From: Chitinophaga rupis
Lineage (GTDB): Bacteria > Bacteroidota > Bacteroidia > Chitinophagales > Chitinophagaceae
Direction of reading: 5' to 3'
Assembly: GCF_900109685.1 (NCBI RefSeq)
Contig: NZ_FOBB01000013.1
Coordinates: 124,001-188,000 of the forward strand
Length of the DNA stretch: 64,000 bases
Shown: piece by piece, positions 42,236 through 50,459 of the stretch
Layout: each line of letters begins with the position of its first letter
Position numbering within the stretch: the first letter of the stretch is position 1
Notes under the pieces: generated by a model
Seen by the model: only the letters and a program-made list of their open reading frames with translations
Databases searched by the model: none
Told to the model about the DNA's origin: nothing
Program-made: the position numbers and the translations under genes

Positions 42236-43456
42236 ATGTATACGCTTGAACAAAATTTACAGCAAACAATAGCAGATAAGCTGCAGTTAATAGGCGAACA
42301 TTATTTAGGCGCTTATGCCAGCGATCCGCACTTGGACAATTTTTCCCTGTTGCCGGGCCACGCCGGCTGCCTGCTGGTACAAGGTATTTTTTTGCAACGC
42401 ACCGGCGATGTACAATACCGGGAAGCATTATTGCAAACAGAAAAATTCCTGCTGCATCAGATCAATACATCCGATCCTTTATCCGCTGTTTTTTGCGACG
42501 GCCTGGCAGGATGGGGTTGGCTGATGGTCCATTTAAAAACACAGGGCATTTTACCGGATTTTGATGAAAGCATCCTGGAACAGGTAGATGGCATATTGGA
42601 AAAAAGCCTGGATACCATGCTGCAAAAAGGCAACTATGATCTTTTTTACGGCGCATTAGGCCTGGGCGTGTATTTCCTGAAAAGAAAACAGCATCACCTG
42701 GTAGCGCGCATACTCACCCACTTTTCAGCCAGCGCTGTGCAGGCGGATAATGAGGTGCGCTGGCTGCAGTTCCGCCCGGTGCCTTCTGCCAAACCCCGGT
42801 ACGACTTTGGCCTGCCGCACGGTATTACCGGCATCCTGTACTTTGTGCATAAATGTTATCAGGCTAATGTGCTACCTGCGTTGTGTGAGGGGCTGATGAA
42901 AAAAGGGATCGGTTTTTTCCTGAATAACATACAGGATGAAGCTACCGTACATTCCTTTTTCCCTTACTGGATAGATGCTGAACAATACGGCCAGATCACT
43001 TTGCAGCCCGTAAGGTCAAGGCTGGCCTGGTGCTATGGCGATCTTGGCATTCTGTATACCTTGCTGCAGCTGGCAAAGACCCTGCAAAACACTGCGCTGG
43101 AAGGTGCTGTGCTGCAAATGCTGCTGAAAACCTGCACCCGCAGAACGCCGCAGGAAACGGACGTGGAAGAACCCGGGTTTTGCCATGGCGCCAGCGGTGT
43201 AGGCTACCTGTATATGAAGCTGTTCAAACAAACCGGGCACCCCCTGTTTAAAGAAACCGCCGAACACTGGTACCAGCAAACCTGTGCGCTGGGTAATAAA
43301 AACGGACCGGCCGGCTACCTGTTCCAGGTGGGGGAAAATAGCTGGGCGCCTGCCTCCGGCATACTGGAAGGCCTGGGCGGCATAGCCCTGTCGCTGCTGG
43401 CCTATGCCTACCCGGATGCGCCTGACCATTGGGATGAATGCCTGTTCCTCTCGTAA
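42236..43456 (+). CDS. lanC: Lanthionine synthetase C-like cyclase (LanC), locus 2
   Basis: This 406-residue cyclase is a diverged paralogue of the one at 26215. Its zinc ligands are in AWCYGDLG near residue 264 and GFCHGASG near 315. GLPHGITGILYF near 195 and the C-terminal LEGLGGIALSLLAYA complete the family pattern. The frame opens at a TTG at 42230, but the ATG at 42236 is the better start. It follows two precursor genes and a terminator; no dehydratase, transporter or regulator accompanies it, so it probably serves precursors A4 and A5 after dehydration by the LanB of locus 1. Confidence 0.88.
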   Translation: MYTLEQNLQQTIADKLQLIGEHYLGAYASDPHLDNFSLLPGHAGCLLVQGIFLQRTGDVQYREALLQTEKFLLHQINTSDPLSAVFCDGLAGWGWLMVHLKTQGILPDFDESILEQVDGILEKSLDTMLQKGNYDLFYGALGLGVYFLKRKQHHLVARILTHFSASAVQADNEVRWLQFRPVPSAKPRYDFGLPHGITGILYFVHKCYQANVLPALCEGLMKKGIGFFLNNIQDEATVHSFFPYWIDAEQYGQITLQPVRSRLAWCYGDLGILYTLLQLAKTLQNTALEGAVLQMLLKTCTRRTPQETDVEEPGFCHGASGVGYLYMKLFKQTGHPLFKETAEHWYQQTCALGNKNGPAGYLFQVGENSWAPASGILEGLGGIALSLLAYAYPDAPDHWDECLFLS

Positions 43457-43491
43457 TAGTGCAGGCCCCTAGTATTTCCCGATAATTACTG

Positions 43492-43499
43492 TAATTTTG
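43492..43499 (+). promoter_or_regulatory. Bacteroidota-type -7 element of clpS (TAATTTTG)
   Basis: TAATTTTG fits TAnnTTTG and lies 21 bases before the clpS ATG at 43521. The -33 element is not clear. It would allow clpS to be transcribed independently of lanC. Confidence 0.45.
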
Positions 43500-43520
43500 C
43501 GCAAAGCCATGAAGTAAACC

Positions 43521-43829
43521 ATGAGTCAGCGTACCGAAACCGGCACATATAAAAAAGAATTGGAGGATGTGCTCGTCGCAGAAGATGAGCAATTCCCTTT
43601 TAGCCTTATAGTGTGGAATGATGATGTAAATACCTTTGACTGGGTGATACAATCATTAATTGAAGTATGTGAACACTCCGCAGAACAGGCGGAACAATGC
43701 GCGCTTTTTATCCACTACAACGGTAAGTATGCGGTAAAACATGGCGAATTTACCCAACTACGCCCCATGTGCGAAGCACTCCTTGACCGGGGCATCAGCG
43801 CCACCGTTGAAGAAGCCGTGGAAGGCTGA
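43521..43829 (+). CDS. clpS: ClpS adaptor of the Clp protease
   Basis: ClpS delivers proteins with destabilising N-terminal residues to ClpAP/ClpCP. The 102-residue protein shows the family core LIVWNDDVNTFDWVIQSL near residue 32, with the Asn-Asp-Asp residues that line the N-degron pocket. The HYNGKYAVKHGEF strand and the final helix LLDRGISATVEEA complete the fold. aat follows about 130 bases later, which joins the two halves of the bacterial N-degron pathway in one place. Confidence 0.93.
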   Translation: MSQRTETGTYKKELEDVLVAEDEQFPFSLIVWNDDVNTFDWVIQSLIEVCEHSAEQAEQCALFIHYNGKYAVKHGEFTQLRPMCEALLDRGISATVEEAVEG

Positions 43830-43963
43830 GCTGATTTACGATCTTAGATTTACGATTTTAGATTTGACCGGAGCGGGTGATGGCATTTGCCTCAAATTGT
43901 TCAAATTTAATTGCAGTACATCTTATTAAAATCTAAAATCGTAAATCGTATATCTAAAATCGC
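43829..43963. repeat. Word-repeat palindrome between clpS and aat (GATTTACGATTTTAGATTT family)
   Basis: The left arm (about 43834-43866) repeats GATCTTAGATTTACGATTTT. The right arm (about 43929-43962) is its near-exact reverse complement, built of AAATCTAAAATCGTAAATCG. The arms can pair over about 30 bases. It lies between two genes of the same direction and would form a hairpin in a clpS-aat read-through transcript. Confidence 0.6.
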
Positions 43964-44593
43964 ATGGTTTTTTCCCTTACAAAAGAGCTGGTATTTCCAC
44001 CCGTGCACCTGTCAGATGATGACGGGCTGCTGGCCGTGGGCGGCGATCTTTCAACAGAGCGGCTGCTGCTGGCCTACCGTTCGGGCATTTTCCCCTGGTA
44101 TAATGAGCCGCCCATTTTGTGGTGGAGCCCTGATCCCCGTTTTGTATTATTCCCTTCGGAGCTAAAGGTATCTGCCAGCATGCGGCAAATACTCAAAAAG
44201 CAGGTCTTCCGTATTACCTTCAACCAAAACTTTGCAGCCGTGATCCGCGGCTGCCGCCGTGCTCCCCGTAAAGGCCAGGATGGCACCTGGATCACCAAGG
44301 CTATAGAACGCGCTTACATACAGCTGCATGAGCAGGGATATGCACACTCTGTAGAGTGCTGGCTGGAAGATAAGCTGGTAGGCGGTTTATACGGCATACG
44401 GCTGGGCAATTGTTTCTTTGGTGAATCCATGTTTGCCAATGTGAGCAATGCCTCCAAAGCAGCTTTTATCACATTCGTACAATCCCATAGTGATCTAACC
44501 CTGGTCGATTGCCAGGTACATACAGAACACCTGGCCTCCTTAGGCGCACGTTTTATAAACCGGGATGAGTTTTTGGAGTTGATTGAATCGTAG
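43964..44593 (+). CDS. aat: Leucyl/phenylalanyl-tRNA-protein transferase
   Basis: Aat transfers Leu or Phe from aminoacyl-tRNA to proteins with N-terminal Arg or Lys, marking them for ClpS. The 209-residue length is normal. The hallmark phrases are present: FPPVHLSDDDGLLAVGGDLS near 10, YRSGIFPWYNEPPILWWSPDPR near 40 (here read in parts), ESMFANVSNASKAAF near 155 and LVDCQVHTEHLASLGA near 185. It follows clpS and a palindrome. Confidence 0.95.
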   Translation: MVFSLTKELVFPPVHLSDDDGLLAVGGDLSTERLLLAYRSGIFPWYNEPPILWWSPDPRFVLFPSELKVSASMRQILKKQVFRITFNQNFAAVIRGCRRAPRKGQDGTWITKAIERAYIQLHEQGYAHSVECWLEDKLVGGLYGIRLGNCFFGESMFANVSNASKAAFITFVQSHSDLTLVDCQVHTEHLASLGARFINRDEFLELIES

Positions 44594-44818
44594 TCCATGG
44601 TCGATGGTCCATGGTCCATGGTCCACAGCCTACTGCGTATTGTTGATACTACGTTAAAGTTTATGGACGACGGTCCACAGCCTACTGCACCATAAATAGT
44701 CCACGGTCGATGGTCCATTGCCTGGAGCATGTGGCTGGTACTGCGAAGTCCACGGACCACAGTCTTGTACGCAGTAACCGATACCACGCAGTAGGCCATG
44801 GACCATCGACCATGGACT
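44592..44818. repeat. Long perfect-arm palindrome (GTCCATGGTCGATGGTCC family)
   Basis: The 23 bases 44592-44614 are the exact reverse complement of 44796-44818, and inside them CCTACTGCGT (44629-44638) is the reverse complement of 44786-44795. The interior carries further degenerate GTCCA(C/T)GG words. An ACTGTGA tandem repeat follows at about 44816-44840. With over 30 paired bases and a 150-base interior it could form a cruciform or a long RNA hairpin. No protein gene is seen in 44594-44956. Confidence 0.75.
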
Positions 44819-44956
44819 GTGAACTGTGAACTGTGAACTGCCGTCTGTAGACCGCTGACCGTTGTCCATAGCCAACGAACCAACATGAATGCGGAAAAAA
44901 GCGTAAATTAAAATGCGCTTAGAACAATCCCATCACTCATCCTAAATTTACCACCA

Positions 44957-45565
44957 ATGAAAAAGTTCGCACTGTACGTATCCATCCTGGTCTTGTCTGC
45001 CTTTACAGTTCAGCAGCCGGCATTAACGCGGGACGATAAATCATTTCTGCTGGACCAGCTGCAAAGCACCAAAACCACTCTGCTAAACGATGTTTCAGGC
45101 CTCAGTGATGCGCAGATGCAGTTTAAACCATCCCCGGATCGCTGGTCTGTCAGCGAATGCATGGAACATATTATTAAGGTCGAAAAAGCCATTTTTGACC
45201 AGGAGCAGGCCAGTATGAAACAGCCACCCAACCCTGAAAAACGCAGCGAAATAAAGGTTACAGATTCCGTACTCATTAAAATGATGGCAGACCGCAGCCA
45301 TAAAGCCCAGGCAGCAGAAGAAATGAAACCCAAAGACATCTATACCAGCTCCTCTGCAGCCGTGGAAGCATTTACCACTCAGCGTGATCAGATCATCAAC
45401 TATGTTAAAGGTACCAATGACGATATGCGCAGCCACGTAATAGCCTCCCCGCGCGGTTATCTGGATGCCTACCAGTATATGCTAATCATTGCCGGCCATT
45501 GCGGCCGCCATACGCAGCAGATCGAGGAGGTGAAAGCTGATCCGGCGTTTCCCCGTAGTAATTAA
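44957..45565 (+). CDS. Exported DinB-like protein
   Basis: The 202-residue protein has a signal peptide (residues 1-20 or so, ending near TVQQPA). A DinB_2-type helical domain follows, with SPDRWSVSECMEHIIKVE near residue 55 and the C-terminal IAGHCGRHTQQIEEV, whose histidines fit the usual three-His metal site. A periplasmic location is unusual for DinB folds but common in Bacteroidota. It is related in fold, not closely in sequence, to the protein at 1868. Function unknown. Confidence 0.82.
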   Translation: MKKFALYVSILVLSAFTVQQPALTRDDKSFLLDQLQSTKTTLLNDVSGLSDAQMQFKPSPDRWSVSECMEHIIKVEKAIFDQEQASMKQPPNPEKRSEIKVTDSVLIKMMADRSHKAQAAEEMKPKDIYTSSSAAVEAFTTQRDQIINYVKGTNDDMRSHVIASPRGYLDAYQYMLIIAGHCGRHTQQIEEVKADPAFPRSN

Positions 45566-45827
45566 TAATTAAGAATGAATAATTAATAATCGTATTGAAG
45601 GAGTACGTGGAAGTGCAGTGCTGCGTTGTTATTGAATAGTAACGTAGTACTACGCACAAGTACTATGGCACTATTATTAATAACTCATTTAAACATAAAT
45701 GCAGTACCACGTCCAGGCGTAGTACTGCATTTATTATTATCAATTATTCATAAACAAAAATGCAGTATCGGCACTCTCGCGTAATACTGCATCCATTATT
45801 ATTAATTATTAATCCTTAATTATTATT
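45561..45827. repeat. Composite palindrome (TAATTATTAAT outer arms, two GCAGTA hairpins)
   Basis: The outer AT-rich arms (45561-45590 and 45795-45827) are reverse complements of each other with few mismatches. Inside are two hairpins: 45697-45732 (15-bp stem with one mismatch, AAATGCAGTAC on the left) and 45760-45792 (9-bp stem ATGCAGTAT/ATACTGCAT). Related GTAGTAC and GCAGTGC words fill the left half. It sits exactly between two convergent genes. Confidence 0.75.
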
Positions 45828-46761
45828 TCGCTGAAGGCGCCTTCTTCTTCACATACCCTCCCTCAAAAAAGCACTTAATCCCCCGGTACGCCCCGCAGCC
45901 GCCAATTTCACGGATGCTTACCCGGCCGGCGCCGAACTGGAAGCCGATACCGCAGGAGGTTTCCTTATCCTTATACTCCCCCTTATTGCTGCCGGTAAAG
46001 TGGCCGGTGCCGCTTAGCTCTCCCTTACAGTTGCCATTGTCTTTGGAAAAGGTAATAAAGAACTGGAAGGTTTTAGCATCCTGCCCATCGCGGATAGAAA
46101 TAATGTTCATATCACCGGAAGTATAATCACCGGAGAATTTATGCTTATGCGCTAAAGTATCTATCGGGTTAAAGATCTGCCCGGGCGTCGTAGGCCCGTT
46201 AGAGTTAGTCATGATCAGTGTGATGGCGCCGTTGGCATTTGCCATGTAAAAATCTTCCTTTAACGCGGTATTGGAGCCCACCGGTTTTTCCGTACTGGTT
46301 TTTATCACGTATTTATTATCCAGCGTAAAGCTCATCTGCTCCGGGCTGTTAGCATCTTTCCTGGCTGCCACCATGCGGTTCAGGTACTTGCCTTTTTTAT
46401 CAGTAAAACAGATATACGCTACTGTGGAGGACCGGTCCACCGCCCTGATCACAAAATACTGCAGGTTGCTGCCCGCTATATAAGCCAGCGGATAATATTT
46501 CAGATGCCTGGTTTTGGTAGAGTCTGTACCGGCCAGGGTATCTGTCAGGAACTGTTTCAGCACATCCCGCTGCAAGGCCAGGGAATCGGGCTGCTTTTGC
46601 AGCAGGGAATCGGCCATTAGCCGGTAAGGCGCCTGTTGTTCAGGAAATAAGGCTTTAAAATCTTCAAAGGTCACCGGGCGTCCGCCGGAGGTATGCTTGT
46701 TCCCGGAGCCGCAACCGGCTAAAATACCCACGGTTAAAAGTAGTGCCAACAACCTGTTCAT
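45823..46761 (-). CDS. Putative lipoprotein of unknown function
   Basis: From the ATG at 46761 the protein has 312 residues, with a lipoprotein signal peptide whose lipobox is LAGC (residues 14-17 or so). The body is probably a mixed beta domain; the C-terminal part has cysteine-containing phrases (CKGELSGTGHF, ETSCGIGFQFGAGR, GGCGAYRGIKCFF). The frame extends to 46830 but those codons precede the signal peptide. I do not recognise the family. The 3' end touches the palindrome at 45561-45827. Confidence 0.75.
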   Translation of the reverse strand: MNRLLALLLTVGILAGCGSGNKHTSGGRPVTFEDFKALFPEQQAPYRLMADSLLQKQPDSLALQRDVLKQFLTDTLAGTDSTKTRHLKYYPLAYIAGSNLQYFVIRAVDRSSTVAYICFTDKKGKYLNRMVAARKDANSPEQMSFTLDNKYVIKTSTEKPVGSNTALKEDFYMANANGAITLIMTNSNGPTTPGQIFNPIDTLAHKHKFSGDYTSGDMNIISIRDGQDAKTFQFFITFSKDNGNCKGELSGTGHFTGSNKGEYKDKETSCGIGFQFGAGRVSIREIGGCGAYRGIKCFFEGGYVKKKAPSAK

Positions 46762-46901
46762 GCTTAGAGTAGAATTGTTTCTTGCCGAAAAGTTAAAGAT
46801 ATTTTTGATATATACCGCATAGCTAATCAAAAAAAATGCCGGTTAAATGGATGAACGGAGCCTTCCCGCTCCTGCAAGGGTTGGGAATAACATGGAAAAT
46901 G

Positions 46902-46921
46902 TTTAGATTTGTCTAACTTTT
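46902..46921 (+). promoter_or_regulatory. Dyad and -7-like element in front of the MntR-like gene
   Basis: TTAGA-TTTG-TCTAA (46903-46916) is a perfect 5-base inverted repeat that runs into TAACTTTT, a -7-like element. DtxR/MntR repressors bind such AT-rich dyads over their own promoters, so this is a candidate operator for metal-dependent autoregulation. The assignment rests on symmetry and position. Confidence 0.5.
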
Positions 46922-46933
46922 ATTTTAGGGTTT

Positions 46934-47593
46934 ATGAATTTAACAGTTGCAGAGGAAAACTACATCAAGTCTATTTATAAGCTGGAAGAAGGGACAGAAG
47001 CGGTAACCACTACCGGATTAGCCTATGAGCTGGATACCAAACCCGCATCCGTAACGGATATGGCTAAAAAGCTAAAAGAGAAAAAGCTTATTGATTATGA
47101 AAAGTACCAGGGCATTAACCTTACTGCCGAAGGTAAAAAGGCCGCCCTGCACATTATACGCCGCCACCGCCTGTGGGAATGTTTCCTGGTAGATAAGCTG
47201 GACTTTAGCTGGGAAGAGGTGCATGAGCTGGCCGAAGAGCTGGAACATGTGCGCAGCGAAAAGCTGATCAGCCGCCTCAGCGACTTCCTGGGTAACCCTA
47301 CCATTGACCCGCATGGGGACCCTATTCCCGATGCACAGGGCAAAATGGGGAAACAACGCGCGCAAATATCCCTGGACCAGGCCCGCATCAAACGCCTGGA
47401 GGTAACGGCCGTATCCGACAAATCAGCCGCTTTGCTGGAATTCCTAAACGCCAAAGGTATTCGCCTGGGCACCCAGCTGGAAGTAATTGAACGCTACGAA
47501 TTTGATAATTCCATTGAAATAAAGATCCGGAACCAGCCCGCCTTTACCATTAGTGAACAGGTGAGTAAAAATATTATGGTACGGCCCCTGTAA
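46934..47593 (+). CDS. DtxR/MntR-family metal-dependent transcriptional repressor
   Basis: The 219-residue protein has an N-terminal winged helix (ENYIKSIYKLEE, then ELDTKPASVTDMAKKLKEK near residue 35). The metal-binding dimerisation domain has RRHRLWECFLVDKLDFSW, HELAEELEHVRSEKL and the GNPTIDPHGDPIP loop. A C-terminal FeoA/SH3-like domain ends it. It lies 28 bases before an Nramp transporter gene, which makes manganese or iron control of that transporter likely; MntR is the closer match by context. Confidence 0.9.
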   Translation: MNLTVAEENYIKSIYKLEEGTEAVTTTGLAYELDTKPASVTDMAKKLKEKKLIDYEKYQGINLTAEGKKAALHIIRRHRLWECFLVDKLDFSWEEVHELAEELEHVRSEKLISRLSDFLGNPTIDPHGDPIPDAQGKMGKQRAQISLDQARIKRLEVTAVSDKSAALLEFLNAKGIRLGTQLEVIERYEFDNSIEIKIRNQPAFTISEQVSKNIMVRPL

Positions 47594-47621
47594 GTGAAAC
47601 AAATAATTTTCTGTTAAAGCT

Positions 47622-49493
47622 ATGGATCATATTGCTACATCGCTGAGTGAAGTACATCAGAGTATAGATACCACTGCGCGGTCGCGGTGGAAAAAGCTGC
47701 TATCTTTTTTTGGACCCGCCTACCTGGTAAGCGTAGGTTATATGGATCCCGGCAACTGGGCCACTGACCTGGCCGGGGGCAGCCAGTACGGCTACCAGCT
47801 ATTATGGGTGCTGCTCATGAGTAACCTGATGGCCCTGCTGCTGCAAAGCCTGAGCGCCCGCCTGGGGATTGTGCGCGGCCGTGACCTGGCGCAGGCTAAC
47901 CGGGAAACCTACCCGCCCGTTATCAACTTTATTTTATACGTGCTGGCAGAGATAGCCATTGCCGCCTGCGACCTGGCAGAAGTGCTGGGCATGGCCATAG
48001 GTATACAGCTGCTTACCGGCCTGCCCCTGGTATGGGGCGTTAGCTTTACGGTGTTGGATACTTTTCTGCTGCTGATCTTACAACGCTATGGCATCCGCAA
48101 AATGGAAGCGTTCATCATAAGCCTGGTAGCCATTGTAGGCATCTCTTTTTTAACGGAGCTGGTAATTGCCCGGCCTGTAATGTCAGAAGTAGTAACCGGT
48201 TTTGTACCCACCATACCGGATAATGCAGCCCTGTACATTGCCATTGGTATTATAGGCGCCACCGTAATGCCGCATAACCTGTACCTGCATTCCGCCCTGG
48301 TGCAAACGCGCAAAATTCAGCGGGATGAAAAGGGCATTAAACAGGCACTGAAGCTAAACTTTATTGACAGCACCGTGGCCCTGAACCTGGCCTTTTTTGT
48401 AAATGCCGCCATCCTCATATTAGCCGCCACCGTATTCTTTAAAAGCGGGCGTACGGATATTGCAGAGATCCAGGACGCGCACGAGCTGCTGGAAAAACTG
48501 CTGGGCAGCAAAGTAGCCCCCATCCTGTTTGCAGTAGCGCTGATAGCCGCCGGCCAGAGCTCTACAGTAACAGGCACCCTGGCCGGGCAGATCATTATGG
48601 AAGGTTACCTGCGTTTACGCATCAACCCCTGGCTGCGCCGTTTGATCACCCGCCTGCTGGCCATAGTGCCTGCCTTACTCACCATCTTATTAGCGGGCGA
48701 TGATAAAGTAGGCGAGCTGCTGGTGTTCAGCCAGGTATTATTGAGCCTGCAATTAGGCTTTGCCATAATACCACTCATTCATTTTGTGAGTGATAAAGGC
48801 ACCATGGGCGATTATGCCATCAAGCCGTTAACCAAAATTGCCAGCTGGCTGATCACCGCCGTGCTGGTATACCTGAACCTGCGCATGGTATTTACAGAAG
48901 CCTTTAAATATATTACCCATTCAGGCAATGGCTGGGTAGATGCTATTATTATACTGTCAGGGATAGGTTTTGTGGTGCTGCTGGTCATCACCATTGTATT
49001 TCCGATCATCAGCCGGTACCGGCAAATAGCTTCTGTACGCATACACCCTTCCCAGCTGCTTTCTTTGGGCAGCATGGAAAAACCGCAGTATTACCGTATA
49101 GCCCTGGCGCTGGACTTCAGCAAGCAGGATGAAAAAGTGATCACTAATGCAGTGGCTAACGGTAACGAGCATACGGAATATATACTGATACATGTAGTGG
49201 AAAGCGCTTCTGCCAAATACTTCGGCAGACTGTCTGACGATTTTGAAACCCGTAAGGACCAGGAGCAGCTGGATAGTTACCTGGCCTTGCTGCAGGCACG
49301 CAACCTCCGCGCGCGGGGCATACTGGGCTACCGGCATCCCGCCAAGGAAATTGTACGTATTGTAAAGGAAGAAAAAGCAGATTTTATTGTAATGGGAGGC
49401 CATGGCCATACCGGTATTAAAGACTGGATTTATGGCGAAACAGCCCACCAGGTACGGCACAACGTAAAAGTACCCGTACTGCTGGTGCAATAA
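47622..49493 (+). CDS. Nramp divalent metal transporter fused to a UspA domain
   Basis: The 623-residue protein has an Nramp core of 11 or so helices (about 25-460). The metal-site motif YMDPGNWATDLAGGS lies near residue 40, where DPGN is the hallmark, and the second signature MPHNLYLHSALVQTR near 215. A C-terminal UspA-like domain (about 490-623) follows, with IALALDFSKQDEK and MGGHGHTGIKDWIYG, the latter a nucleotide-binding loop. The Nramp-Usp fusion suggests regulation by nucleotide. It is co-transcribed with the MntR-like repressor upstream. Confidence 0.92.
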   Translation: MDHIATSLSEVHQSIDTTARSRWKKLLSFFGPAYLVSVGYMDPGNWATDLAGGSQYGYQLLWVLLMSNLMALLLQSLSARLGIVRGRDLAQANRETYPPVINFILYVLAEIAIAACDLAEVLGMAIGIQLLTGLPLVWGVSFTVLDTFLLLILQRYGIRKMEAFIISLVAIVGISFLTELVIARPVMSEVVTGFVPTIPDNAALYIAIGIIGATVMPHNLYLHSALVQTRKIQRDEKGIKQALKLNFIDSTVALNLAFFVNAAILILAATVFFKSGRTDIAEIQDAHELLEKLLGSKVAPILFAVALIAAGQSSTVTGTLAGQIIMEGYLRLRINPWLRRLITRLLAIVPALLTILLAGDDKVGELLVFSQVLLSLQLGFAIIPLIHFVSDKGTMGDYAIKPLTKIASWLITAVLVYLNLRMVFTEAFKYITHSGNGWVDAIIILSGIGFVVLLVITIVFPIISRYRQIASVRIHPSQLLSLGSMEKPQYYRIALALDFSKQDEKVITNAVANGNEHTEYILIHVVESASAKYFGRLSDDFETRKDQEQLDSYLALLQARNLRARGILGYRHPAKEIVRIVKEEKADFIVMGGHGHTGIKDWIYGETAHQVRHNVKVPVLLVQ

Positions 49494-49503
49494 ATAATGG
49501 CAT

Positions 49504-49890
49504 ATGCTACACTGTTTTAAACCAGGCGATCAGAAACATTTTACCCGCGTAGTGCGCGAGGAAGATTGCGCAGCATTTGACAGCGGCGCTGTACACCCCG
49601 TGTACAGCACCTTTGCGCTGGCGCGTGATGCGGAATGGTGCTGCCGTTTATTTGTGCTGGATATGAAGGAAGCAGATGAAGAAGGTATTGGCACCATGCT
49701 TACCGTACAACATCATGCACCGGCCAAAGCGGGCAGCAGTGTGGATTTTACGGCCACTATTGTACAATTGCAGACACATACTATTGTGTGCAGGTATGAG
49801 GCAAAAGTGGGCAACCTGGTTATTGCCACAGGGGAACAGGGACAAAAAGTGCTTAAAAAAGAGAAACTTCAAAAACTATTTGAGTTATAA
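49504..49890 (+). CDS. Hotdog-fold thioesterase (FlK-like)
   Basis: The 128-residue protein has a single hotdog domain: HFTRVVREEDCAAFDSG, YSTFALARDAEWCCRLFV and a GTMLTVQHHAPAKAGSSVDF strand-helix arrangement like FlK-type acyl-CoA thioesterases. It would hydrolyse a small acyl-CoA, perhaps as a detoxifying enzyme; the substrate is unknown. It starts 10 bases after the transporter gene and is probably on the same mRNA. Confidence 0.78.
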   Translation: MLHCFKPGDQKHFTRVVREEDCAAFDSGAVHPVYSTFALARDAEWCCRLFVLDMKEADEEGIGTMLTVQHHAPAKAGSSVDFTATIVQLQTHTIVCRYEAKVGNLVIATGEQGQKVLKKEKLQKLFEL

Positions 49891-50078
49891 ACGTCACTTT
49901 TGACCGTTAAAATTAATCCAGACCCCTTCTTTCCTGTACCACCACATCACACTGAATATCAGTTAGATACAACAGATCAAAATATCCTTTTAACAAAATT
50001 TTATTATAACGGTTTCTTAATCTGGCACAAAACGGAACAGCTTTTGGATTACACTATCCGAACCAAAAGTTTTATACC

Positions 50079-50345
50079 ATGTCTAAGAATAGTTTAGAGT
50101 TTGTAAAGCAAAACATCCAGGAATTAGCTATTGGTAATTATTCAAGTTATCCGCAAGATTATGATCCTGTAAAACAGGAGACCAGCAATAATATCCAGTC
50201 ATTAGCCAAAGGCTACTGGGACGTGCGTGATATGAAAGAAGTAGAACGTGATGAAAAATTAAACATCCACTTGGATGATTATATTGAATGGTCACGTGAA
50301 GCTTACCAGGATTTTATAGCACAGGATGTAAACGCATTAAACTAA
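50079..50345 (+). CDS. Small acidic protein of unknown function
   Basis: The 88-residue product is hydrophilic, with LAIGNYSSYPQDYDPVKQET and a C-terminal helical DDYIEWSREAYQDFIAQDV segment. It has no signal peptide or membrane helix. A strong terminator 20 bases after the stop supports it as a real transcript end. I do not recognise the family. Confidence 0.65.
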   Translation: MSKNSLEFVKQNIQELAIGNYSSYPQDYDPVKQETSNNIQSLAKGYWDVRDMKEVERDEKLNIHLDDYIEWSREAYQDFIAQDVNALN

Positions 50346-50365
50346 GTACCTTTTTCTCTTGAAGG

Positions 50366-50408
50366 ATAAAGCCGTCCCAGGTCTTGTACCCGGGACGGCT
50401 TTATTTTT
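50366..50408. terminator. Strong rho-independent terminator
   Basis: ATAAAGCCGTCCC pairs perfectly with GGGACGGCTTTAT around a 13-base loop and is followed by TTTT. It ends the transcript of the 88-residue protein before the epoxide hydrolase gene. Confidence 0.88.
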
Positions 50409-50459
50409 GATGCTATCCATGTGGTATAACAGCAACCTTGTTTGATAAAGCATTCCATC

